Assembly: GCA_964036045.1 (NCBI GenBank)
Contig: OZ038380.1
Location: 8,145,913-8,209,912 of the forward strand
Reading direction: 5' to 3'
DNA from: Eutreptiella sp. 'Long Island Sound 2002'
Lineage: Eukaryota > Euglenozoa > Euglenophyceae > Eutreptiales > Eutreptiaceae
Length of the DNA: 64,000 nucleotides
In this document: one piece after another, positions 22,001-37,137 of the stretch
How the letters are laid out: every line of letters begins with the position of its first letter
How positions within the stretch are numbered: position 1 is the first letter of the stretch
Notes under the pieces: model-generated
The model's database searches: none
The model's input: the letters and a program-made list of their open reading frames with translations, nothing else
What the model was told of the DNA's origin: nothing
Made by a program: the position numbers and the translations under genes

Positions 22001-25000
22001 CCAACCATGACTTCTGCACAAAGGCTGCATGGCCAAGACCGAGCCAGTTTTGGAGCATTGTGACCACACTGTGGGGCACAAACTGTGAGTGCAGCATTGC
22101 CGCAAAAAACACATGCTGAGACCCCAGTTTTGTGTGCAATAATGATTTACCACAGTCCAATCATGACTTCTGCACAAAGGCTGCATGGCCAAGACCGAGC
22201 CAGTTTTGGGGCATTGTGACCACAATGTGGGGCACAAACAGTGAGTGCAGCATTGCCGCAAAAAACACATGGTGAGACCCCAGTCTTGTGTGTAACAATG
22301 ATTTACCACAGTCCAACCATGACTTCTGCACAAAGGCTGCATGGCCAAGACCGAGCCAGTTTTGGGGCACAATGGCCACAATGTGGGGCACAAACAGTGA
22401 GTGCAGCATTGCCGCAAAAAACACATGGTTAGACCCCAGTTTTGTGTGTAATAATGATTTACCACAGTCCAACCATGACTTCTGCACAAAGGCTGCATGG
22501 CCAAGACCGAGCCAGTTTCGGGGCACAGTGGCCACAATGTGGGGCACAAACTGTGAGTGCAGCATTGCCGCAAAAAAGACATGGTGAGACCCCAGTTTGG
22601 TGTGTAGTAATGATTTACCACAGTCCAACCATGACTTCTGCACAAAGGCTGCATGGCCAAGACCGAGCCAGTTTTGGAGCATTGTGACCACAATGAGGGG
22701 CACAAACTGTGAGTGCAGCATTGCCGCAAAAAACACATGGTGAGACCCCAGTCTTGTGTGTAATAATGATTTACCACAGTCCAACCATGACTTCTGCACA
22801 AGAACTGCATGGCCAAGACCGAGCCAGTTTTGGGGCACAGTGGCCACAATGTGGGGCACAAACTGTGAGTGTAGCATTGCCGCAAAAAACAGATGCTGAG
22901 ACCCCAGTTTTGTGTGCAATAATGATTTACCACAGTCCAATCATGACTTCTGCACAAAAACTGCATGGCCAAGACCGAGCCAGTTTTGGGGCATAGTGGC
23001 CACAATGTGGGGCACAAACTGTGAGTGCAGCATTGCCGCAAAAAACACATGGTGAGACCCCAGTCTTGTGTGTAATAATGATTTACCACAGTCCAACCAT
23101 GACTGCTGCACAAAAACTGCATGGCCAAGACCGAGCCAGTTTTGGGGCACAGTGGCCACAATGTGGGGCACAAACAGTGAGTGCAGCAATGCCGCAAAAA
23201 ACACATGGTTAGACCCCAGTTTTTTGTGTAATAATGATTTACCACAGTCCAACCATGACTTGTGCACAAAGGCTGCATGGCCAAGACCGAGCCAGTTTCG
23301 GGGCACAGTGGCCACAATGTGGGGCACAAACTGTGAGTGCAGCATTGCCTCAAAAAAGACATGGTGAGACCCCAGTTTGGTTTGTAGTAATGATTTACCA
23401 CAGTCCAACCATGACTTCTGCACAAAGGCTGCATGGCCAAGACCGAGCCAGTTTTGGAGCATTGTGACCACAATGAGGGGCACAAACTGTGAGTGCAGCA
23501 TTGCCGCAAAAATCACATGGTTAGACCCCAGTTTTGTGTGTAATAATGATTTACCACAGTCCAACCATGACTTCTGCACAAAGGCTGCATGGCCAAGACC
23601 GAGCCAGTTTTGGGGCATTGTGACCACAATGAGGGGCACAAACTGTGAGTGCAGCATTGCCGCAAAAAACACATGGTTAGACCCCAGTTTTGTGTGTAAT
23701 AATGATTTACCACAGTCCAACCATGAATTCTGCACAAAGGCTGCATGGCCAAGACCGAGCCGGTTTTGGGGCACAGTGGCCACAATGTGGGGCACAAACA
23801 GTGAGTGCAGCATTGCCGCAAAAAACACATGCTGAGACCCCAGTTTTGTGTGTAATAATGATTTACCACAGTCCAACCATGACTTCTGCACAAAGGCTGC
23901 ATGGCCAAGACCGAGCCAGTTTTGGAGCATTGTGACCACAATGTGGGGCACAAACTGTGAGTGCAGCATTGCCGCAAAAAACACATGGTGAGGCCCCAGT
24001 CTTGTGTGTAATAATGATTTACCACAGTCCAACCATGACTTCTGCACAAAGGCTGCATGGCCAAGACCGAGCCAGTTTTGGAGCACAGTGGCCACAATGT
24101 GGGGCACAAACTGTGAGTGCAGCATTGCCGCAAAGAACACATGGTGAGACCCCAGTTTTGTGTGCAATAATGATTTACCACAGTCCAACCATGACTTCTG
24201 CACAAAGGCTGCATGGCCAAGACCGAGCCAGTTTTGGAGCATTGTGACCACATTGAGGGGCACAAACTGTGAGTGCAGCATTGCCGCAAAAAACACATGG
24301 TTAGACCCCAGTTTTGTGTGTAATAATGATTTACCACAGTCCAACCATGACTTCTGCACAAAGGCTGCATGGCCAAGACCGAGCCAGTTTTGGAGCATTG
24401 TGACCACAATGTGGGGCACAAACAGTGAGTGCAGCATTGCCGCAAAAAACACATGGTGAGACCCCAGTTTTGTGTGCAATAATGATTTACCACAGTCCAA
24501 CCATGACTTCTGCAAAAAGGCTGCATGGCCAAGACCGAGCCAGTTTTGGAGCGTTGTGACCACAATGTGGGGCACAAACAGTGAGTGCAGCATTGCCGCA
24601 AAAAACACATGGTGAGACCCCATACTTGTGTGTAATAATGATTTACCACAGTCCAATCATGACTTCTGCACAAAGGCTGCATGGCCAAGACCGAGCCAGT
24701 TTTGGGGCACAGTGCCCACAATGTGGGGCACAAACAGTGAGTGCAGCATTGCCGCAAAAAACATACGGTGAGGCCCCAGTTTTGTGTGTAATAATGATTT
24801 ACCAGAGTCGAATCATGACTTCTGCACAAAGGCTGCATGGCCAAGACCAAGTCAGTTTTGGGGCATAGTGGCCACAATGTGGGGCACAAACAGTGAGTGC
24901 AGCATTGCCGCAAAAAACACATGGTGAGACCCCTGTTTTGTGTGCAATAATGATTTACCACAGTCCAACCATGACTGCTGCACAAAGGCTGCATGGCCAA

Positions 25001-28000
25001 GACCGAGCCAGTTTTGGGGCACAAAGGCCACAATGTGGGGCACAAACTGTGAGTGCAGCATTGCCGCAAAAAACACATGGTGAGACCCCTGTTTTGTGTG
25101 CAATAATGATTTACGACAGTCCAATCATGACTTCTGCACAAAGGCTGCATGGCCAAGACCGAGCCAGTTTTGGAGCATTGTGACCACAATGTGGGGCACA
25201 AACAGTGAGTGCAGCATTGCCGCAAAAAACACATGGTGAGACCCCTGTTTTGTGTGCAATAATGATTTACCACAGTCCAACCATGACTTCTGCACAAAGG
25301 CTGCATGGCCAAGACCGAGCCAGTTTTGGAGCATTGTGACCACACTGTGGGGCACAAACTGTGAGTGCAGCATTGCCGCAAAAAACACATGGTGAGACCC
25401 CAGTTTTGTGTGCAATAATGATTTACCACAGTCCAATCATGACTTCTGCACAAAGGCTGCATGGCCAAGAGAGAGCCAGTTTTGGGGCATTGTGACCACA
25501 ATGTGGGGCACAAACAGTGAGTGCAGCATTGCCGCAAAAATCACATGGTGAGACCCCAGTCTTGTGTGTAATAATGATTTACCACAGTCCAACCATGACT
25601 TCTGCACAAAAACTGCTTGGCCAAGACCGAGCCAGTTTTGGGGCACAGTGGCCACAATGTGGGGCACAAACAGTGAGTGCAGCATTGCCGCAAAAAACAC
25701 ATGGTTAGACCCCAGTTTTGTGTGTAATAATGATTTACCACAGTCCAATCATGACTTCTGCACAAAGGCTGCATGGCCAAGACCGAGCCAGTTTTGGGGC
25801 ACAGTGGCCACAATGTGGGGCACAAACTGTGAGTGCAGCATTGCCGCAAAACACACATGGTGAGACCCCAGTTTTGTGTGTAGTAATGATTTACCACAGT
25901 CCAACCATGACTTCTGCACAAAGGCTGCATGGCCAAGACCGAGCCAGTTTTGGGGCACAGTGGCCACAATGTGGGGCACAAACTGTGAGTGCAGCATTGC
26001 CGCAAAAAACACATGGTGAGACCCCAGTTTTGTGTGTAATAATGATTTATCACAGTCGAACCACGACTTCTGCACAAAGGCTGCATGGCCAAGACCGAGC
26101 CAGTTTTGGGGCACAGTGGCCACAATATGGGGCACAAACTGTGAGTGCAGCATTGCCGCAAAAAGCACACGGTGAGACCCCAGGTTGGGGTGTAATAATG
26201 ATTTACCACAGTCCAATCATGACTTCTGCACAAAATCTGCATGGCCAAGACCGAGCCAGCTTTGGAGCATTGTGACCACAATGTGGGGCACAAACTGTGA
26301 GTGCAGCATTGCCGCAAAAAACACATGGTGAGGCCCCAGTTTTGTGTGTAATAATGATTTACCACAGTCCAACCATGACTTCTGCACAAAGTCTGCATGG
26401 CCGGGACCGAGCCAGCTTTGGGGCACAGTGGCCACAATGTGGGGCACAAACTGTGAGTGCAGCATTGCCGCAAAAATCACATGGTGAGACCCCAGTTTTG
26501 TGTGCAATAATGATTTACCACAGTCCAACCATGACTTCTGCACAAAGGCTGCATGGCCAAGACCGAGCCAGTTTTGGAGCATTGTGACCACAATGAGGGG
26601 CACAAACTGTGAGTGCAGCATTGCCGCAAAAAACACATGGTTAGACCCCAGTTTTGTGTGTAATAATGATTTACCACAGTCCAACCATGACTTCTGCACA
26701 AAGGCTGCATGGCCAAGACCGAGCCAGTTTTGGGGCACAGTGGCCACAATGTGGGGCACGAACTGTGAGTGCAGCATTGCCGCCAAAAACACACGGTGAG
26801 ACCCCAGTTTTGTGTGTAATAATGCTTTACCACAGTCCAACCATGACTTCTGCACAAAACTTGTATGGCCAAGACCGAGCCAGTTTTGGAGCATTGTGAC
26901 CACAATGTGGGGCACAAACAGTGAGTGCAGCATTGCCGCAAAAAACACATGGTGAGACCCCAGTTTTGTGTGCAATAATGATTTACCACAGTCCAACCAT
27001 GACTTCTGCACAAAGGCTGCATGGCCAAGACCGAGCCAGTTTTGGAGCATTGTGACCACAATGAGGGGCACAAACTGTGAGTGCAGCATTGCCGCAAAAA
27101 ACACATGGTTAGACCCCAGTTTTGTGTGTAATAATGATTTACCACAGTCCAACCATGACTTCTGCACAAAGGCTGCATGGCCAAGACCTAGCCAGCTTTG
27201 GGGCACAGTGGCCACAATGTGGGGCACAAACAGTGAGTGCAGCATTGCCGCAAAAAACACATGGTGAGACCCCAGTTTTGTGTGTAATAATGATTTACCA
27301 CAGTCGAACCATGACTTCTGCACAAAAACTTCATGGCCAAGACCGAGCCAGTTTTGGGGCACAGTGGCCACAATGTGCGGCACAAACTGTGAGTGCAGCA
27401 TTGCCGCAAAGAACACACGGTGAGACCCCAGTTTTGTGTGTAATAATGATTTACCACAGTCCAATCATGACTTCTGCACAAAAACTGCATGGCCAAGACC
27501 GAGCCAGTTTTGGAGCATTGTGACCACAATGAGGGGCACAAACCGTGAGTGCAGCATTGCCGCAAAAAACACACGGTGAGGCCCCAGTTTTGTGTGTAAT
27601 AATGATTTACCACAGTCCAACCATGACTTCTGCACAAAGGCTGCATGGCCAAGACCGAGCCAGTTTTGGGGTACAGTGGCCACAATGTGGGGCACAAACA
27701 GTGAGTGCAGCATTGCCGCAAAATACACATGGTTAGACCCCTGTTTTGTGTGCAATAATGATTTACCACAGTCCAACCATGACTTCTGCACAAAGGCTGC
27801 ATGGCCAAGACCGAGCCAGTTTTGGGGCACAGTGGCCACAATGTGGGGCACAAACTGTGAGTGCAGCATTGCCGCAAATAACACATGGTGAGACCCCAGT
27901 TTTGTGTGTAATAATGATTTACCACAGTCCAATCATGACTTCTGCACAAAGGCTGCATGGCCAAGACCAAGCCAGTTTTGGAGCATTGTGACCACAATGT

Positions 28001-28060
28001 GGGGCACAAACTGTGAGTGCAGCATTGCCGCAAATAACACATGGTGAGACCCCAGTTTTG
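19048..28060. repeat. 156-bp satellite array, block 4 (about 58 monomers)
   Basis: Mixed classes as in block 1, rich in GGAGCATTGTGACCAC and GGGGCACAGTGGCCAC monomers, with AAAGGCTG predominating over AAAAACTG. The 19.4-22.3 kb part shares GACCACACTG and GTGCGGCAC variants with the flanks of the inserts. Local rare variants are TTTGGTGTGTAGTAATG near 22597 and a related form near 23381, and AAAAAAGACATGG near 20226, 20700, 22570 and 23350. No gene seen. Confidence 0.97.
25077..26290. repeat. Long-range duplicate of 60025-61238 (offset 34948 bp)
   Basis: Rare variants line up at a constant 34948-bp offset: the run of monomers from about 25125 against 60073, AAAACTGCTTGGCC near 25612 and 60560, GTGTGTAGTAATG near 25879 and 60827, and TTGGGGTGTAATAATG near 26184 and 61132. 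The offset is 224 monomers plus 4 bp. Limits are approximate. Confidence 0.75.
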
Positions 28061-29589
28061 TGTGTAATAATGATTTACCACAGTCCAATCATGACTTCTG
28101 CACAAAAACTGCATGGCCAAGACCGAGCCAGTTTTGGGGCATAGTGGCCACAATGTGGGGCACAAAGTGTGAGTGCAGCATTGCCGCAAAAAACATACGG
28201 TGAGGCCCCAGTTTTGTGTGTAATAATGATTTAACACAGTCCAATCATGACTTCTGCACAAAAACTGCATGGCCAAGACCGAGCCAGTTTTGGGGCACAG
28301 TGGCCACAATGTGGGGCACAAACAGTGAGTGCAGCATTGCCGCAAAAAGCACGTGGTGAGACCCCAGTTTTGTGTGTAATAATGATTGACCACAGTCCAA
28401 CCATGACTTCTGCACAAAGGCTGCATGACCAAGACCGAGCCAGTTTTGGGGCATAGTGGCCACAATGTGGGGCACAAACTGTGAGTGCAGCATTGCCGCA
28501 AAAAACATACGGTGAGGCCCCAGTTTTGTGTGTAATAATGATTTACCACAGTCCAATCATTACTTCTGCACAAAAACTGCATTGCCAAGACCGAGCCAGT
28601 TTTGGGGCACAGTGGCCACAATGTGGGGCACAAATAGGGAGTGCAGCATTGCCGCAGAAAACACATGGTTAGACCCCAGTTTTGTGTGTAATAATGATTT
28701 ACCACAGTCCAATCATGACTTCTGCACAAAAACGGGATGGCCAAGACCGAGCCAGTTTTGGAGCATAGTGGCCACAATGTGCGGCACAAACTGTGAGTGC
28801 AGCATTGCCGCAAAAAACATACGGTGAGGCCCCAGTTTTGTGTGTAATAATGATTTACCACAGTCCAATCATGACTTCTGCACAAAAACTGCATGGCCAA
28901 GACCGAGCCAGTTTTGGGGCATAGTGGCCACAATGTGCGGCACAAACTGTGAGTGCAGCATTGCCGCAAAAAACATACAGTGAGGCCCCAGTTTTGTGTG
29001 TAATAATGATTTACCACAGTCCAATCATGACTTCTGCACAAAAACTGCATGGCCAAGACCGAGCCAGCTTTGGGGCATAGTGGCCACAATGTGCGGCACA
29101 AACTGTGAGTGCAGCATTGCCGCAAAAAACATACGGTGAGACCCCAGTTTTGTGTGTAATAATGATTTACCACAGTCCAACCATGACTTCTGCACAAAAA
29201 CTGCATGGCCAAGACCGAGCCAGTTTTGGGGCATAGTGGCCACAATGTGGGGCACAAACAGTGAGTGCAGCATTGCCGCAAAAAACACATGGTTAGACCC
29301 CAGTTTTGTGTGTAATAATGATTTACCACAGTCCAATCATGACTTCCGCACAAAAACTGCATGGCCAAGACCGAGCCAGTTTTGGGGCACAGTGGCCACA
29401 ATGTGCGGCACAAACTGTGAGTGCAGCATTGCCGCAAAAAACATACGGTGAGGCCCCAGTTTTGTGTGTAATAATAATTTACCACAGTCCAATCATGACT
29501 TCTGCACAAAAACTGCATGGCCAAGACCGAGCCAGTTTTGCGGCATAGTGGCCACAATGTGGGGCACAAACTGTGAGTGCAGCATTGCC

Positions 29590-31170
29590 GCAAAAAACAT
29601 ACGGTGAGGCCCCAGTTCTGTGTGTAATAATGATTTACCACAGTCCAATCATGACTTCTGCACAAAAACTGCATGGCCAAGACCGAGCCAGTTTTGGGGC
29701 ATAGTGGCCACAATGTGGTGCACAAACAGTGAGTGCAGCATTGCCGCAAAATACACATGGTTAGACCCCAGTTTTGTGTGCAATAATGATTTACCACAGT
29801 CGAACCATGACTTCTGCACAAAAACTGCATGACCAAGACCGAGCCAGTTTTGGGGCATAGTGGCCACAATGTGGGGCACAAACTGTGAGTGCAGCATTGC
29901 CGCAAAAAACATACGGTGAGGCCCCAGTTTTGTGTGTAATAATGATTTACCACAGTCCAATCATGACTTCTGCAGAAAAACTGCATGGCCAAGACCGAGC
30001 CAGTTTTGGGGCACAGTGGCCACAATGTGGGGCACAAATAGGGAGTGCAGCATTGCCGCAAAAAACACATGGTTAGACCCCAGTTTTGTGTGTAATAATG
30101 ATTTACCACAGTCCAATCATGACTTCTGCACAAAAACGGCATGGCCAAGACCGAGCCAGTTTTGGAGCATAGTGGCCACAATGTGCGGCACAAACTGTGA
30201 GTGCAGCATTGCCGCAAAAAACATACGGTGAGGCCCCAGTTTTGTGTGTAATAATGATTTACCACAGTCCAATCATGACTTCTGCACAAAAACTGCATGG
30301 CCAAGACCGAGCCAGTTTTGGGGCATAGTGGCCACAATGTGCGGCACAAACTGTGAGTGCAGCATTGCCGCAAAAAACATACGGTGAGGCCCCAGTTTTG
30401 TGTGTAATAATGATTTACCACAGTCCAATCATGACTTCTGCACAAAAACTGCATGGCCAAGACCGAGCCAGTTTTGGGGCATAGTGGCCACAATGTGCGG
30501 CACAAACTGTGAGTGCAGCATTGCCGCAAAAAAAATACGGTGAGACCCCAGTTTTGTGTGCAATAATGTTTTACCACAGTCCAACCATGACTTCTGCACA
30601 AAAACTGCATGGCCAAGACCGAGCCAGTTTTGGGGCACAGTGGCCACAATGTGGTGCACAAACAGTGAGTGCAGCATTGCCGCAAAATACACATGGTTAG
30701 ACCCCAGTTTTGTGTGCAATAATGATTTACCACAGTCGAACCATGACTTCTGCACAAAAACTGCATGACCAAGACCGAGCCAGTTTTGGGGCATAGTGGC
30801 CACAATGTGGGGCACAAACTGTGAGTGCAGCATTGCCGCAAAAAACATACGGTGAGGCCCCAGTTTTGTGTGTAATAATGATTTACCACAGTCCAATCAT
30901 GACTTCTGCAGAAAAACTGCATGGCCAAGACCGAGCCAGTTTTGGGGCACAGTGGCCACAATGTGGGGCACAAATAGGGAGTGCAGCATTGCCGCAAAAA
31001 ACACATGGTTAGACCCCAGTTTTGTGTGTAATAATGATTTACCACAGTCCAATCATGACTTCTGCACAAAAACGGCATGGCCAAGACCGAGCCAGTTTTG
31101 GAGCATAGTGGCCACAATGTGCGGCACAAACTGTGAGTGCAGCATTGCCGCAAAAAACATACGGTGAGGC
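29590..31170. repeat. Tandem 936-bp (6-monomer) higher-order unit
   Basis: CTGCAGAAAAACTG (for CTGCACAAAAACTG) recurs at about 29970 and 30906, and the surrounding monomers, including CAAATAGGG at 30035 and 30971, follow the same 936-bp offset. Confidence 0.85.
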
Positions 31171-31899
31171 CCCAGTTTTGTGTGTAATAATGATTTACCA
31201 CAGTCCAATCATGACTTCTGCACAAAAACTGCATGGCCAAGACCGAGCCAGTTTTTGGGGCATAGTGGCCACAATGTGCGGCACAAACTGTGAGTGCAGC
31301 ATTGCCGCAAAAAACATACGGTGAGACCCCAGTTTTGTGTGTAATAATGATTTACCACAGTCCAATCATGACTTCTGCACAAAAACTGCATGGCCAAGAC
31401 CGAGCCAGTTTTGGGGCATAGTGGCCACAATGTGCGGCACAAACTGTGAGTGCAGCATTGCCGCAAAAAACATACGGTGAGACCCCAGTTTTGTGTATAA
31501 TAATGATTTACCACAGTCCAACCATGACTTCTGCACAAAAACTGCATGGCCAAGACCGAGCCAGTTTTGGGGCATAGTGGCCACAATGTGGGGCACAAAC
31601 AGTGAGTGCAGCATTGCCGCAAAAAACACATGGTTAGACCCCAGTTTTGTGTGTAATAATGATTTACCACAGTCCAACCATGACTTCTGCACAAAAACTG
31701 CATGGCCAAGACCGAGCCAGTTTTGGGGCATAGTGGCCACAATGTGCGGCACAAACTGTGAGTGCAGCATTGCCGCAAAAAACATACGGTGAGGCCCCAG
31801 GTTTGTGTGTAATAATGATTTACCACAGTCCAATCATGACTTCTGCACAAAAACTGCATGGCCAAGACCGAGCCAGTTTTGGGGCATAGTGGCCACAAT

Positions 31900-34800
31900 G
31901 TGGGGCACAACCTGTGAGTGCAGCATTGCCGCAAAAAACATACGGTGAGGCCCCAGTTTTGTGTGTAATAATGATTTACCACAGTCCAATCATGACTTCT
32001 GCACAAAAACTGCATGGCCAAGACCGAGCCAGTTTTGGGGCATAGTGGCCACAATGTGCGGCACAAACTGTGAGTGCAGCATTGCCGCAAAAAACATACG
32101 GTGAGACCCCAGTTTTGTGTGTAATAATGATTTACCACAGTCCAACCATGACTTCTGCACAAAAACTGCATGGCCAAGACCGAGCCAGTTTTGGGGCACA
32201 GTGGCCACAATGGGGTGCAGAAACAGTGAGTGCAGCATTGCCGCAAAATACACATGGTTAGACCCCAGTTTTGTGTGCAATAATGATTTACCACAATCCA
32301 ACTATGACTTCTGCACAAAAACTGCATGGCCAAGACCGAGCCAGTTTTGGGGCATAGTGGCCACAATGTGCGGCACAAACTGTGAGTGCAGCATTGCCGG
32401 AAAAAACATACGGTGAGGCCCCAGTTTTGTGTGTAATAATGATTTACCACAGTCCAATCATGACTTCTGCACAAAAACTGCATGGCCAAGACCGAGCCAG
32501 TTTTGGGGCATAGTGGCCACAATGTGCGGCACAAACTGTGAGTGCAGCATTGCCGCAAAAAAAATACGGTGAGACCCCAGTTTTGTGTGTAATAATGATT
32601 TACCACAGTCCAATCATGACTTCTGCACAAAAACTGCATGGCCAAGACCGAGCCAGTTTTGGGGCACAGTGGCCACAATGTGGGGCACAAATAGGGAGTG
32701 CAGCATTGCCGCAAAAAACACATGGTTAGACCCCAGTTTTGTGTGTAATAATGATTTACCACAGTCCAATCATGACTTCTGCACAAAAACGGCATGGCCA
32801 AGACCGAGCCAGTTTTGGAGCATAGTGGCCACAATGTGCGGCACAAACTGTGAGTGCAGCATTGCCGCAAAAAACATACGGTGAGGCCCCAGGTTTGTGT
32901 GTAATAATGATTTACCACAGTCCAACTATGACTTCTGCACAAAAACTGCATGGCCAAGACCGAGCCAGTTTTGGGGCATAGTGGCCACAATGTGCGGCAC
33001 AAACTGTGAGTGCAGCATTGCCGCAAAAAACATACGGTGAGACCCCAGTTTTGTGTGTAATAATGATTTACCACAGTCCAACCATGACTTCTGCACAAAA
33101 CCTGCATGGCCAAGACCGAGCCAGTTTTGGGGCATAGTGGCCACAATGGGGTGCAGAAACTGTGAGTGCAGCATTGCCGCAAAAAAAATACGGTGAGACC
33201 CCAGTTTTGTGTGTAATAATGATTTACCACAGTCCAATCATGACTTCTGCACAAAAACTGCATGGCCAAGACCGAGCCAGTTTTGGGGCACAGTGGCCAC
33301 AATGTGGGGCACAAATAGGGAGTGCAGCATTGCCGCAAAAAACACATGGTTAGACCCCAGTTTTGTGTGTAATAATGATTTACCACAGTCCAATCATGAC
33401 TTCTGCACAAAAACGGCATGGCCAAGACCGAGCCAGTTTTGGAGCATAGTGGCCACAATGTGCGGCACAAACTGTGAGTGCAGCATTGCCGCAAAAAACA
33501 TACGGTGAGGCCCCAGGTTTGTGTGTAATAATGATTTACCACAGTCCAACTATGACTTCTGCACAAAAACTGCATGGCCAAGACCGAGCCAGTTTTGGAG
33601 CATTGTGGCCACAATGTGGGGCACAAACTGTGAGTGCAGCATTGCCGCAAAAAACACATGGTTAGACCCCAGTTTTGTGTGTAATAATGATTTACCACAG
33701 TCCAACCATGACTTCTGCACAAAAACTGCATGGCCAAGACCGAGCCAGTTTTGGGGCATAGTGGCCACAATGTGCGGCACAAACTGTGAGTGCAGCATTG
33801 CCGCAAAAAACATACGGTGAGGCCCCAGGTTTGTGTGTAATAATGATTTACCACAGTCCAATCATGACTTCTGCACAAAAACTGCATGGCCAAGACCGAG
33901 CCAGTTTTGGGGCATAGTGGCCACAATGTGGGGCACAACCTGTGAGTGCAGCATTGCCGCAAAAAACATACGGTGAGGCCCCAGTGTTGTGTGTAATAAT
34001 GATTTACCACAGTCCAATCATGACTTCTGCACAAAAACTGCATGGCCAAGACCGAGCCAGTTTTGGGGCATAGTGGCCACAATGTGCGGCACAAACTGTG
34101 AGTGCAGCATAGCCGCAAAAAACATTCGGTGAGACCCCAGTTTTGTGTGTAATAATGATTTACCACAGTCCAACCATGACTTCTGCACAAAAACTGCATG
34201 GCCAAGACCGAGCCAGTTTTGGGGCACAGTGGCCACAATGGGGTGCAGAAACAGTGAGTGCAGCATTTCCGCAAAATACACATGGTTAGACCCCAGTTTT
34301 GTGTGCAATAATGATTTACCACAATCCAACTATGACTTCTGCACAAAAACTGCATGGCCAAGACCGAGCCAGTTTTGGGGCATAGTGGCCACAATGTGCG
34401 GCACAAACTGTGAGTGCAGCATTGCCGGAAAAAACATACGGTGAGGCCCCAGTTTTGTGTGTAATAATGATTTACCACAGTCCAATCATGACTTCTGCAC
34501 AAAAACTGCATGGCCAAGACCGAGCCAGTTTTGGGGCATAGTGGCCACAATGTGGTGCACAAACTGTGAGTGCAGCATTGCCGCAAAAAAAATACGGTGA
34601 GACCCCAGTTTTGTGTGTAATAATGATTTACCACAGTCCAATCATGACTTCTGCACAAAAACTGCATGGCCAAGACCGAGCCAGTTTTGGGGCACAGTGG
34701 CCACAATGTGGGGCACAAATAGGGAGTGCAGCATTGCCGCAAAAAACACATGGTTAGACCCCAGTTTTGTGTGTAATAATGATTTACCACAGTCCAATCA

Positions 34801-35000
34801 TGACTTCTGCACAAAAACGGCATGGCCAAGACCGAGCCAGTTTTGGAGCATAGTGGCCACAATGTGCGGCACAAACTGTGAGTGCAGCATTGCCGCAAAA
34901 AACATTCGGTGAGGCCCCAGGTTTGTGTGTAATAATGATTTACCACAGTCCAACTATGACTTCTGCACAAAAACTGCATGGCCAAGACCGAGCCAGTTTT
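31900..35000. repeat. 2028-bp (13-monomer) higher-order duplication with an internal 624-bp repeat
   Basis: ATGGGGTGCAGAAAC recurs at about 32210 and 34238 (2028 bp) and also at about 33146. GCACAACCTGTGAG recurs near 31906 and 33934, and the CAAATAGGG monomers at 32688 and 34716 keep the same offset. A further 4-monomer (624-bp) step links 32688 and 33312. The upstream limit is near 31800. Confidence 0.85.
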
Positions 35001-35577
35001 GGGGCATAGTGGCCACAATGTGGGGCACAACCTGTGAGTGCAGCATTGCCGCAAAAAACATACGGTGAGGCCCCAGTTTTGTGTGTAATAATGATTTACC
35101 ACAGTCCAATCATGACTTCTGCACAAAAACTGCATGGCCAAGACCGAGCCAGCTTTGGGGCATAGTGGCCACAATGTGGGGCACAAACTGTGAGTGCAGC
35201 ATTGCCGCAAAAAACATACGGTGAGGCCCCAGTTTTGTGTGTAATAATGATTTATCACAGTCCAATCATGACTTCTGCACAAAAACTGCATGGCCAAGAC
35301 CGAGCCAGTTGTGGGGCATAGTGGCCACAATGTGCGGCACAAACTGTGAGCGCGGCATTGCCGCAAAAAACATACGGTGAGACCCCAGTTTTGTGTGTAA
35401 TAATGATTTACCACAGTCCAATCATGACTTCTGCACAAAAACTGCATGGCCAAGACCCAGCCAGTTTTGGGGCATAGTGGCCACAATGTGCGGCACAAAC
35501 TGTGAGTGCAGCATTGCCGCAAAAAACATACGGTGAGGCCCCAGTTTTGTGTGTAATAATGATTTACCACAGTCCAA

Positions 35578-37137
35578 TCATGACTTCTGCACAAAAACTG
35601 CATGGCCAAGACCGAGCCAGTTGTGGGGCATAGTGGCCACAATGTGCGGCACAAACTGTGAGTGCAGCATTGCCGCAAAAAACATATGTTGAGGCCCCAG
35701 TTTTGTGTGTAATAATGATTTACCACAGTCCAACCATGACTTCTGCACAAAAACTGCATGGCCAAGACCGAGCCAGTTTTGGGGCATAGTGGCCACAATG
35801 TGGGGCACAAACTGTGAGTGCAGCATTGCCGCAAAAAACATACGGTGAGGCCCCAGTTTTGTGTGTAATAATGATTTACCACAGTCCAACCATGACTTCT
35901 GCACAAAAACTGCATGGCCAAGACCGAGCCAGTTTTGGGGCATAGTGGCCACAATGTGCGGCACAAACTGTGAGTGCAGCATTGCCGCAAAAAACATACG
36001 GTGAGGCCCCAGTTTTGTGTGTAATAATGATTTACCACAGTCCAATCATGACTTCTGCACAAAAACTGCATGGCCAAGACCGAGCCAGTTTTGGGGCATA
36101 GTGGCCACAATGTGCGGCACAAACTGTGAGTGCAGCATTGCCGCAAAAAACATACGGTGAGACCCCAGTTTTGTGTGTAATAATGATTTACCACAGTCCA
36201 ACCATGACTTCTGCACAAAAACTGCATGGCCAAGACCGAGCCAGTTTTGGGGCACAGTGGCCACAATGTGGGGCACAAATAGGGAGTGCAGCATTGCCGC
36301 AAAAAACACATGGTTAGACCCCAGTTTTGTGTGTAATAATGATTTACCACAGTCCAATCATGACTTCTGCACAAAAACGGCATGGCCAAGACCGAGCCAG
36401 TTTTGGAGCATAGTGGCCACAATGTGCGGCACAAACTGTGAGTGCAGCATTGCCGCAAAAAACATATGTTGAGGCCCCAGTTTTGTGTGTAATAATGATT
36501 TACCACAGTCCAACCATGACTTCTGCACAAAAACTGCATGGCCAAGACCGAGCCAGTTTTGGGGCATAGTGGCCACAATGTGGGGCACAAACTGTGAGTG
36601 CAGCATTGCCGCAAAAAACATACGGTGAGGCCCCAGTTTTGTGTGTAATAATGATTTACCACAGTCCAACCATGACTTCTGCACAAAAACTGCATGGCCA
36701 AGACCGAGCCAGTTTTGGGGCATAGTGGCCACAATGTGCGGCACAAACTGTGAGTGCAGCATTGCCGCAAAAAACATACGGTGAGGCCCCAGTTTTGTGT
36801 GTAATAATGATTTACCACAGTCCAATCATGACTTCTGCACAAAAACTGCATGGCCAAGACCGAGCCAGTTTTGGGGCATAGTGGCCACAATGTGCGGCAC
36901 AAACTGTGAGTGCAGCATTGCCGCAAAAAACATACGGTGAGACCCCAGTTTTGTGTGTAATAATGATTTACCACAGTCCAACCATGACTTCTGCACAAAA
37001 ACTGCATGGCCAAGACCGAGCCAGTTTTGGGGCACAGTGGCCACAATGTGGTGCACAAACAGTGAGTGCAGCATTGCCGCAAAATACACATGGTTAGACC
37101 CCAGTTTTGTGTGCAATAATGATTTACCACAGTCCAA
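35578..37137. repeat. Two tandem copies of a 780-bp (5-monomer) unit
   Basis: ACATATGTTGAGGCC, found nowhere else nearby, is at 35682 and 36462. Neighbouring monomers match at the same 780-bp offset. Confidence 0.85.
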